In this document: piece after piece, positions 31,087 through 38,088 of the stretch
How the letters are laid out: the number at the start of each line of letters is the position of its first letter
How positions within the stretch are numbered: the stretch's first letter is position 1
DNA from: Halomonas urmiana
GTDB lineage: Bacteria; Pseudomonadota; Gammaproteobacteria; Pseudomonadales; Halomonadaceae
DNA: 64,000 bases
Assembly (NCBI RefSeq): GCF_005780185.1
Contig: NZ_VBUI01000012.1
Span: 58,864-122,863, forward strand
Direction of reading: 5' to 3'
Program-made: the position numbers and the translations under genes
The notes under the pieces: generated by a model
Databases searched by the model: none
Told to the model about the DNA's origin: nothing
The model's input: only the letters and a program-made list of their open reading frames with translations

Positions 31087-31636
31087 CGTGCTCCTCCACG
31101 GCGCGAGCCATGCGGTCGTGCAGCCGCTGATCCTCGCGCCGAATGATATGTTCAAGACGAGTGGTGAACAGCAGCCCGGCCACCGCCACCGCCATGCCGG
31201 CGAGGGTGGGCAGCGTGGCCCGGGCAACGCCGTCGGCCATGGCGCGGGCCTGGCTGGTCTCGCTAGCGGCCAGGCCCTCGAAGACGGTGATCATGCCGGT
31301 CACCGTGCCCAGCAGGCCGAGCAGCGGGCACAGCGCCACCAGCAGCCTGAGCCATGGCAGCGGGCGGCGCAGCCGGGCGATCAGCTCCTGGGTCCAGACC
31401 TCGCGCAGCGTCAGCGCACTCCAACTGGCATGCTCGTCGCGCCGTACCCAGCGCGCCACCAGGGCCTGACGCTGACGCCGCCAGACGAAGCGGAAGTAGC
31501 ACCAGCGCTCCAGCGCCAGGGAGAAGAGCAGCATGGCCACCGCACCGATGGCCACCAGCACCGGCCCCCCGGCCTGGCCCAGCCAGGCGAGCGGCGCGGT
31601 GGCGCTCGCCATGAACTCAGGCCAGGGCAGCGGCAT
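31079..31636 (-). CDS. exbB: ExbB proton channel protein (TonB2 type)
   Basis: MotA/TolQ/ExbB-family channel subunit. The 185-residue product has three membrane helices: about 20-40 (PVLVAIGAVAMLLFSLALE), 95-115, and 135-160 (LPTLAGMAVAVAGLLF). The family signature LCPLLGLLGTVTGMITVFEGLA is intact. Two starts are possible: MPLPWPEF at 31636, overlapping the upstream gene by 20 nt, or MASATAPL at 31612, 4 nt after that gene's stop. Neither has a clear ribosome site, and the longer is given. It is shorter than E. coli ExbB, as in TonB2-type systems. Confidence 0.87.
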   Translation of the reverse strand: MPLPWPEFMASATAPLAWLGQAGGPVLVAIGAVAMLLFSLALERWCYFRFVWRRQRQALVARWVRRDEHASWSALTLREVWTQELIARLRRPLPWLRLLVALCPLLGLLGTVTGMITVFEGLAASETSQARAMADGVARATLPTLAGMAVAVAGLLFTTRLEHIIRREDQRLHDRMARAVEEHDA

Positions 31637-33008
31637 GGTGCGACTCGCGATGCGGGGCGGTGGCCGGCAGGGCCTCGAGGTGCTCGGCCAGCTCGGCACT
31701 GGCCCGTCCCTCGATCACCCCGGAGAGCCAGCGGCTGCGGCTTGCGAGTGCGGTGTGGGCGAGCATCAGCGGCACCGCCGTGATCAGGCCCAGCACCGTG
31801 GTGACCAGCGCCTGGCTGATGCCGCCGGCCATCAGCTGCGGGTCGCCGGTGCCGAACACGGTGATCGACTGGAAGGTGCCGATCATGCCGGTCACGGTGC
31901 CGAGCAGCCCCAGCAGCGGTGCCACCGCCGCCAGCAGCTTGACCAGTGCCTGCCCACGCTCGAGCCGCGGCAGCTCGGCGAGCAGGGCCTCGTCGAGGCG
32001 CGCCTCCAGCGCCTCGGGCACCAGGCCCTGGCGCAGCGTCTGCACCTTGGCCAGCACGCGCCCCAGGGGGTTGTCGTCGCGCAGGCTCGCACCATCCCGA
32101 AGCTGGCGACGCAGACGCGCGCTCACCAGCATCAGATAGCCGTACTGGCCCAGCGCGATCAAGAGCCCCAGCCCGCCAAGGGCCACCACCACGTAGCCCA
32201 CGGCGCCGCCCTGGTGGAAGCGGGCCAGCAGATCGGGGCGCTGGGACAGCGCCTTGAGCAGCTCGCCGCCGGTGGGGTCGAGGGTGACCCGGTCGCTCTC
32301 GCCCCGCGCGAAGGCCGCCAGGGTCTCGCCAGCCGCATCAGGCGTCGCGGCCAGCGCCGCCGGCGGCAGGTCCGGAGAGTCGCGCCGCAGCCAGCGCCCG
32401 TCGCCGATCATGGCCAGGTCCCCCAGCCGCAGCACCTCACGGGGAACGACGCGGCCGTCGACCGAGGCCACCGGCAGGGTGAGCCGCTCGATGCGCCCGG
32501 TCTCCCGGGTGAAGGCCATCAACGCATCGGCCAACGACTCGATCCGCGCGAGATCGGGCAGCGACTCCGCGTCGCCGCGCGCGGGCAGCTCGGGGCCGTC
32601 GAGGGTGAGCCAGCTCTGGCCGAGGGCGTCGCGCAGCTCGCCGACATGGCGTTCCAGCACCGGCTTGACGGCCGAGAGCTCGCCGCCCTGCGCCTGCTGC
32701 CGCGCCGCCAGCGCCTCGTGGCGGGCCTGCTGATCGTCGCGCTGCGCCTCGAGGGCCCGGCGCCGTTCGGCCGCCGCGTCGCGGCGTTCGCGGGCCGCCT
32801 CGACGGCGCGACGCAGGGCGTCGCGATCGTCGACCAGCTCGGCCAGGCGCGCCCTGTCCCGCTCGAGCTCGGCCTGGCGCGCCTCGGCGAAAGAGGCCGG
32901 GGCGGCGCCCTGCTGGGCTTGTGTTTCGGTCTGGGCCTGAAGCAGCGCCGCCGGCAGCACCAGGGCCCCGCACAGCAGCAGGCGGCTTGCACAGCGTGAC
33001 AGCATCAT
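31617..33008 (-). CDS. TtpC-like ExbB-family protein with periplasmic coiled coil
   Basis: A 463-residue precursor with a signal peptide (LLLCGALVLPAALLQAQ), an extended coiled-coil region (about 38-110, repeated Glu/Arg/Ala heptads) and a linker domain. A C-terminal MotA/TolQ/ExbB channel domain (about 270-450) includes VAPLLGLLGTVTGMIGTFQSI. This layout is that of TtpC, the extra ExbB-like subunit required by the Vibrio TonB2 system. The start overlaps the DUF3450 gene stop; a second ATG lies one codon downstream (33005). The likely role is coupling the TonB2 motor to TonB. Confidence 0.87.
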   Translation of the reverse strand: MMLSRCASRLLLCGALVLPAALLQAQTETQAQQGAAPASFAEARQAELERDRARLAELVDDRDALRRAVEAARERRDAAAERRRALEAQRDDQQARHEALAARQQAQGGELSAVKPVLERHVGELRDALGQSWLTLDGPELPARGDAESLPDLARIESLADALMAFTRETGRIERLTLPVASVDGRVVPREVLRLGDLAMIGDGRWLRRDSPDLPPAALAATPDAAGETLAAFARGESDRVTLDPTGGELLKALSQRPDLLARFHQGGAVGYVVVALGGLGLLIALGQYGYLMLVSARLRRQLRDGASLRDDNPLGRVLAKVQTLRQGLVPEALEARLDEALLAELPRLERGQALVKLLAAVAPLLGLLGTVTGMIGTFQSITVFGTGDPQLMAGGISQALVTTVLGLITAVPLMLAHTALASRSRWLSGVIEGRASAELAEHLEALPATAPHRESHHAAALA

Positions 33009-33793
33009 GAGGCCTCTCCTCCGCTCTCGTGAGTCGTCTCTTGTTGGGAGATCGGCTGAGAGACCGGCAGCGTCAGCAGCTCGGGCGCGCGCTGCTCGCG
33101 GGCGACGCGCAGGCCGTTCTCGAGCCTCTGGCGCGACGCCTTGCCGAGCGGCTGCCAGGCCTGCTCATCGACCTTCCACACGCCACCCTCGCGGCCGTCC
33201 GGGGTCAGGTAGTAGAAGCCGACTCGCCCCAGCCGCAGGAAGTCCACCTCCCGCTCGCCGTCCAGCAGGCCACGCCAGGCATCCAGCTCGCGCCCGTAGG
33301 CGAGCTCGCCGCGCCAGGCGGCGAGCACGCGATCCAGCCGCTCGGCGGGCGACAGCGCCGGATCGGAGAGCACGCGCTCCAGGCTCGCGACCCGAGCTCG
33401 GCGCTCGTCTTCAAGAAACGGCAAATCGGCCTCGATCCACCCGTCGAGGCGCTCGACCATCCCGCGCAACAGGGGCGGCAGCCCCTCGCGGGTCGTCACG
33501 GCGCCCTCCAGGGCGCGCTCGCGGCGCGCCAACGTCTCGTCCTGGCGCTCCACCACGCGCGCAAGTTCGGCGTTGTAGGCCTCGACCCGCTGCGCCTCGG
33601 CCCTGGCCTGGCGCAGCTCGCCGATCAGCCGGCGCGTCTCGTCATCGGCGGCGTCGATGCGCGTCTGCAGCTCGGCCTGGCGACGCTGCGCCTCGGCCGA
33701 TCGATCGATCAGCGACTCCTGAGCCTGAGCCAGGCCGACACCCCACAGGGCGACGACCACAGCGAACGCGGCGGGGAAGCGAAACATCCTCAC
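33005..33793 (-). CDS. DUF3450 coiled-coil periplasmic protein (TonB2 operon)
   Basis: First gene of the TonB2-type operon. The product is about 262 residues, with a signal peptide (FPAAFAVVVALWGVGLAQA), a coiled coil (about 30-105) and a C-terminal region containing DFLRLGRVGFYYLTPDGREGG, typical of DUF3450. The GTG at 33793 was chosen because GGAG lies 7 nt upstream; the ATG two codons later (33787) lacks a spaced ribosome site, and an ATG at 33838 lies too close to the Fur-like site. In Vibrio this family sits next to ttpC. Function is unknown beyond that association. Confidence 0.82.
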   Translation of the reverse strand: MRMFRFPAAFAVVVALWGVGLAQAQESLIDRSAEAQRRQAELQTRIDAADDETRRLIGELRQARAEAQRVEAYNAELARVVERQDETLARRERALEGAVTTREGLPPLLRGMVERLDGWIEADLPFLEDERRARVASLERVLSDPALSPAERLDRVLAAWRGELAYGRELDAWRGLLDGEREVDFLRLGRVGFYYLTPDGREGGVWKVDEQAWQPLGKASRQRLENGLRVAREQRAPELLTLPVSQPISQQETTHESGGEAS

Positions 33794-33840
33794 GATGGCT
33801 CTCCGGTAAAGATCTCGAACGGGACGAGACAGTGACACAA

Positions 33841-33860
33841 ATGGGAATGCTTATCAATGC
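33841..33860. promoter_or_regulatory. Weak Fur-box-like site upstream of the TonB2 operon
   Basis: GAATGCTTATCAATGC in an AT-rich patch 48 nt upstream of the DUF3450 start resembles half of a Fur box (GATAATGATAATCATTATC). It would place the minus-strand operon under iron control. Confidence 0.45.
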
Positions 33861-33863
33861 ACC

Positions 33864-33903
33864 TCAACATCGAGGTGTGCCCGTCAACATCGCAGCGTGT
33901 CCG
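33864..33903 (+). promoter_or_regulatory. Tandem direct-repeat operator upstream of the siderophore operon
   Basis: Two head-to-tail 20-bp units, TCAACATCGAGGTGTGCCCG and a second copy identical at 16 of 20 positions, begin at 33864 and 33884. The spacing is about two helical turns, as for AraC-family half-sites. The motif matches units upstream of the receptor gene at 42931-42972. The AraC protein encoded at 41989 is the likely binder (inference). Confidence 0.6.
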
Positions 33904-33961
33904 AGAAAAATTTGCTCCGCCGGTTCAGAACCGCAGGGCGAATCCGTCGTGATGAGGACAA

Positions 33962-33984
33962 GATAATAATCGATAATGATTATC
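33962..33984. promoter_or_regulatory. Strong Fur box of the siderophore biosynthesis promoter
   Basis: The run GATAATAATCGATAATGAT followed by TATC contains overlapping GATAAT hexamers in the array seen in Fur operators. It lies 42 nt before the decarboxylase ribosome region, over the probable promoter. Confidence 0.8.
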
Positions 33985-33997
33985 AATAAAATTCCCA

Positions 33998-34008
33998 CCC
34001 CCCCCCCC
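33998..34008. repeat. C11 homopolymer in the siderophore operon leader
   Basis: Eleven consecutive C residues lie between the Fur box and the GGAG ribosome site of the decarboxylase gene. Length change by slippage would alter leader spacing but not a reading frame. Confidence 0.75.
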
Positions 34009-34025
34009 TCCCGATCGGAGAGATC

Positions 34026-35555
34026 ATGATACAGACGGACGGCGCCTTCGGGCGGCCCACTCGCCACGCCCCTCCCCTCTTGAATGCCCGGCATGCCGAG
34101 GACTACTGGCAGCAGGCGACCCGCTGCATCGACCTGGTGCGGCGCAAGATGGCGAGCGTCGACCGCCCCTTCACCGGGGCGCACCCCGAGGAGCTCAAGA
34201 GGCTCTTCGAGGGCATCGACCTGGACGCGCCCCTCGGCGAGCTGCGCCCCGCCCTGGAGGAGCTGGAGCGGGTCTACCTGGACGATGCCGTCTACTTCCA
34301 TCATCCCCGCTACGTGGCACACCTCAACTGCCCCATCGTGCTGCCCGGCATCCTCGCCGAGGCGATCCTCGCGCCGATCAACTCCTCGCTGGACACCTTC
34401 GACCAGAGCGCCGGCGGCACCTTCATCGAGCAGTCGCTGATCGACTGGACGGCGAACCGCATCGGCCTGGGCCAGGACGCCGACGGCGTCTTCACCAGCG
34501 GTGGCACCCAGTCGAACCTGATGGCGCTGATGATCGCCCGGGACCATTACGGCGCCGCTCTCGCGGATCACGGCGACAACAAGCACGAGGGCCTGCCCGC
34601 GGACTATCGCCGGCTGCGCATCCTCGGCTCCGAGGTCAGCCACTTCAGCCTGCAGAAGTCGGCGGCGATTCTCGGGCTCGGCTACCAGGCGGTGATGCCG
34701 GTGGCCTGTGACGATCACTTCCGCATGGACCCCGCGGCGCTCAAGGCGCGCCTGGAAGAGTGCCTGGCGATGAGCCTGATTCCCATCGCCGTGGTGGCCA
34801 CCGCCGGCACCACCGACTTCGGCAGCATCGACCCCCTCGAGGAGATCGCCGCGCTGTGCCGGGCGCACGGCATCTGGCTGCACGTGGACGCCGCCTACGG
34901 CGGGGGCCTGCTGTGCTCGCGGCGCTATCGCCACCGCCTGGCCGGCATCGAGCACGCCGACTCGGTGACCGTCGACTACCACAAGACCTTCTTCCAGCCG
35001 GTGAGCTGCAGCGCCTTCCTGGTGCGCCGGCGCAGTGACCTGCGCCACGTCACCCACCACGCCGACTACCTCAACCCGCTGTGCCAGGCCGAGGCCGGCA
35101 CCCCGGACCAGGTCAACAAGAGCCTGCAGACCACCAAGCGCTTCGACGCGCTCAAGCTGTGGCTGACCCTGCGCATCATGGGCGCCGACGCCCTGGGCGA
35201 GATGTTCGAGCGGGTCATCGACCTGGCCGGCGAGGCTCACGACGAGCTGGCCCGCCACCCGGCGTTCGAGGTGCTGCTCGACCCGCCGATGAGCACCCTG
35301 GTGTTCCGCTACCGCCCGGCGGACCTCTGTGAGACCGAGCTCGACGAGCTCAACGCCTACGTGCGCGCGGCATTGTCACGCAACGGCGAGGCGGTGATCG
35401 CCGCCACCAGGGTCGACGACAAGCGCTACCTCAAGTTCACCCTGCTCAACCCCGACACCCGGCTCGAGGACCTCACCGCCATCGTCGAGCGCATCGTCCA
35501 CCACGGCCGTGCCTGGTGCGAGGCCCAGGCCCCGACCCGCGCCGCCGCTTCCTGA
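34026..35555 (+). CDS. PLP-dependent amino acid decarboxylase of siderophore synthesis (DesA/BibA-like)
   Basis: Group II PLP decarboxylase predicted to convert lysine to cadaverine (or ornithine to putrescine) as the first step of hydroxamate siderophore synthesis. The 509-residue product has the PLP-binding Lys320 in VDYHKTFFQP, with GVFTSGGTQSNLMAL, TAGTTDFGSIDP and HVDAAYGGGLL. GGAGAG precedes the ATG. It is the first gene of a four-gene operon whose next members are the monooxygenase, an exporter and the NIS synthetase, the DesABCD logic. Family relatives include diaminobutyrate decarboxylases, so the substrate is inferred from context. Confidence 0.88.
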   Translation: MIQTDGAFGRPTRHAPPLLNARHAEDYWQQATRCIDLVRRKMASVDRPFTGAHPEELKRLFEGIDLDAPLGELRPALEELERVYLDDAVYFHHPRYVAHLNCPIVLPGILAEAILAPINSSLDTFDQSAGGTFIEQSLIDWTANRIGLGQDADGVFTSGGTQSNLMALMIARDHYGAALADHGDNKHEGLPADYRRLRILGSEVSHFSLQKSAAILGLGYQAVMPVACDDHFRMDPAALKARLEECLAMSLIPIAVVATAGTTDFGSIDPLEEIAALCRAHGIWLHVDAAYGGGLLCSRRYRHRLAGIEHADSVTVDYHKTFFQPVSCSAFLVRRRSDLRHVTHHADYLNPLCQAEAGTPDQVNKSLQTTKRFDALKLWLTLRIMGADALGEMFERVIDLAGEAHDELARHPAFEVLLDPPMSTLVFRYRPADLCETELDELNAYVRAALSRNGEAVIAATRVDDKRYLKFTLLNPDTRLEDLTAIVERIVHHGRAWCEAQAPTRAAAS

Positions 35556-35573
35556 TTCCTGCGAGACACGACC

Positions 35574-36917
35574 ATGACACCGCCCCTTCACGACGTTCAC
35601 GTCCACGACTTTATCGCCATCGGGCTGGGCCCGTTTAACCTCGGCCTGGCCTGCCTGACCGACCCCATCGAGGAACTCGACGGCCTCTTCCTGGAGCGCC
35701 GCGACGGCTTCGACTGGCATCCCGGCATGCTGCTGGAGGACGCCACCCTGCAGACGCCTTTTCTGGCCGACCTGGTCACCATGGCCGACCCCACCAGCCG
35801 CTTCAGCGTGCTCAACTACCTGAAGCAGCAGGGCCGGCTCTATAACTTCTACATCCGCGAGAACGTCTTCCTGCTGCGCAACGAGTACAACCGCTACTGC
35901 CAGTGGGCGGTGGCGCAGCTCGACAGCATCCGCTTCGCCACCGAGGTGACCCGGGTGGAGTACGACGAGGCCACGGGCGTCTACCGGGTGAGCTGCCGCG
36001 ACACCGTGAGCGGCGAGGCCCGGATCCACCTGGCCCGGCACCTGGTGCTCGGCACCGGCACCACGCCCTTCCTGCCGGAGGGCTGCCGCGACCTGGACCC
36101 GCGCCCGCTGCACGCCAGCGAGTACCTGGAGCACAAGGCCGAGCTGCAGCGCCAGGCGGCCATCACCCTGATCGGCAGCGGCCAGAGCGCCGCCGAGATC
36201 TACCACGATCTGCTCGTCGACATCGACCGCTTCGGTTACCGGCTCGACTGGATCACCCGCTCGCCGCGCTTCTTCCCCCTGGAGTACGGCAAGCTGACCC
36301 TGGAGATGACCTCGCCGGACTACATCGACTACTTCCACGCCCTGCCGGAGGCCACCCGCAACACTCTGATGCAGCGCCAGAAGAGCCTCTACAAGGGCAT
36401 TAACCTGGAGCTGATCGACGCCATCTACGACCTGCGCTATGCCAAGGAGCTCGGCGGCGAGGTGCGTTCCGAGCTGCTCACCAACGCGAGCCTCGAGACC
36501 TGCCGCCATGACGTCGAGCGCGGCGAGTACGAGCTGACCCTGTGGCACACCGAGCAGCAGCGTCACTTCCGCCACCGCACCCCGGCGCTGATCATGGCCA
36601 CCGGCTACCGCTACCACATGCCGGAATTCCTGGCGCCCATCACCTCGCGGATCGCCTTCGACGACGCCGGGCGCTACGCCGTAGGCCGCTTCTACGACAT
36701 CGACGGCGGGCGCGGCGAGATCTTCGTGCAGAACGCCGAGCTGCATACCCACAGCCTGGTGGCGCCGGACCTCGGCATGGGCCCCTACCGCAACGCCTGC
36801 ATCATCCGTGCCCTGACCGGCCGGGAGATCTACCCCATCGAGGAGCGCATCGCCTACCAGCGCTTCGGCGCCCCCAGCGAGGCCGTCTTCGAACCCCTGG
36901 ATGCGGAGCCCGCATGA
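35574..36917 (+). CDS. L-lysine/diamine N-monooxygenase (DesB/BibB/AlcA-like)
   Basis: FAD- and NADPH-dependent enzyme that N-hydroxylates the terminal amine of the diamine to build the hydroxamate. The 447-residue product has the FAD motif IGLGPFNLGLA near residue 17, the conserved LLEDATLQTPFLADLVTM and the NADPH motif GSGQSAAEIY at about 202. C-terminal blocks are IMATGYRYHMPEFL and LGMGPYRNACII. It starts 18 nt after the decarboxylase stop and its own stop overlaps the exporter start (ATGA). The substrate (cadaverine or putrescine) is inferred from the neighbouring decarboxylase. Confidence 0.92.
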   Translation: MTPPLHDVHVHDFIAIGLGPFNLGLACLTDPIEELDGLFLERRDGFDWHPGMLLEDATLQTPFLADLVTMADPTSRFSVLNYLKQQGRLYNFYIRENVFLLRNEYNRYCQWAVAQLDSIRFATEVTRVEYDEATGVYRVSCRDTVSGEARIHLARHLVLGTGTTPFLPEGCRDLDPRPLHASEYLEHKAELQRQAAITLIGSGQSAAEIYHDLLVDIDRFGYRLDWITRSPRFFPLEYGKLTLEMTSPDYIDYFHALPEATRNTLMQRQKSLYKGINLELIDAIYDLRYAKELGGEVRSELLTNASLETCRHDVERGEYELTLWHTEQQRHFRHRTPALIMATGYRYHMPEFLAPITSRIAFDDAGRYAVGRFYDIDGGRGEIFVQNAELHTHSLVAPDLGMGPYRNACIIRALTGREIYPIEERIAYQRFGAPSEAVFEPLDAEPA

Positions 36918-38086
36918 GCCCGACCCCCTGGCTGGTGGCCGTAACCGCCGTGGCGGTGGTCAGCGACGCCATGCTGCTGCCCTTCTACCCGCAGTTCTTC
37001 GCCGAACGCTTCGCCGTGAGTGATCCGTCGCACATCGGCGGCTACCTGGCCATGAGCTGCCTGGTGGTGATGCTGGCGCTGCCCGTCTGGGCGCGCCTGG
37101 CGCGCCGGGTCGGCACCCTGCGCCTGCTGGTCGGCACCCAGCTGGTGGCCGGCGGCCTGAGCCTGTCCTGCGCAGTGGTCACCTCGCTGCCGTGGTTCTG
37201 GGGCCTGTCGATGGCCATGCTGGTGGCCAAGGCCAGCTACCTGCTGGTCTATCCCTACCTGATGCACTTCGAACCCCAGGACCGCCACGCCACTCTGATC
37301 GGCACCCTCTCGGTGGTGGTGCATACCGGCGGCATCCTCGGCGCCGTGATCGGCGGCCTGGTGCTGGAACACTGGCAGGCGGCCCAGGTATTCCGGGTGA
37401 TGGCGGTCAGTGACGCGCTGCAGGTGGCGGTCTGCCTGCTGCTCCTGCGGCGCGGCCGGGCGCCCCACGCCGCCCCCACCACCCCGCCGGCCCCGGGCAC
37501 CAGTGGCGCCATCCTGCGCCTGGGCGTGGTGATGCTGGTGTTCACCTTCAGCGCCACCCTGACCCGGCCCTTCTTCGCCCGGTTCTGGGAGCTGGCCTCG
37601 GGCCTGCCCGGCGAGGTGCTGGCCGGCGCGGTCTTCGCCATTCCCGGTGGCGTGGCCGTGGCCCTGCTGGCCTTCGACCTGCTGGGCCGCCGCTCGGGCG
37701 GCGAGGCCATCGTCCTGCCACTGGCCATCGGCCTGGTCGGCCTGCTGCTGCAGGCCAGCGGCGAGATCGCCGCCCTCCTGGCCGGCCGGGTGCTGTTCGG
37801 CTGGGCGCTGTTCCGAGTCACCGTGCGTCTGGAAGTGCGCATCTTCCAGTTGAGCACGCCGGCGCGCTACGCCAGCGACTTCAGCAAGATCCACGTCTTC
37901 CAGGGGCTCGGCGTGCTCGTCGCCTCCTGGGGCGCCGGCGGCCTGGTCGACGCCCAGGGCCTGGCCAGCCCCTTCCTCGTCGCCGCGCTGGGCTTCGTGC
38001 TCTGCGCCCTGGCCCATCGCCTGCTGCTGGCCTCGGCCGAGGCGACCCCGGCGCGACCCACCGAACCCGTTTCTGCAAGGACCTGA
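36914..38086 (+). CDS. MFS transporter, probable siderophore exporter
   Basis: A 390-residue membrane protein with about 10-12 hydrophobic segments and the MFS loop pattern ARLARRVGTLRLLVG after helix 2. The start MSPTPWLVAVTAVAVVSD overlaps the monooxygenase stop as ATGA. Lying between the monooxygenase and synthetase genes, it most likely exports the finished siderophore, as AlcS does in Bordetella. A role in uptake cannot be excluded from sequence. Confidence 0.85.
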   Translation: MSPTPWLVAVTAVAVVSDAMLLPFYPQFFAERFAVSDPSHIGGYLAMSCLVVMLALPVWARLARRVGTLRLLVGTQLVAGGLSLSCAVVTSLPWFWGLSMAMLVAKASYLLVYPYLMHFEPQDRHATLIGTLSVVVHTGGILGAVIGGLVLEHWQAAQVFRVMAVSDALQVAVCLLLLRRGRAPHAAPTTPPAPGTSGAILRLGVVMLVFTFSATLTRPFFARFWELASGLPGEVLAGAVFAIPGGVAVALLAFDLLGRRSGGEAIVLPLAIGLVGLLLQASGEIAALLAGRVLFGWALFRVTVRLEVRIFQLSTPARYASDFSKIHVFQGLGVLVASWGAGGLVDAQGLASPFLVAALGFVLCALAHRLLLASAEATPARPTEPVSART

Positions 38087-38088
38087 CC

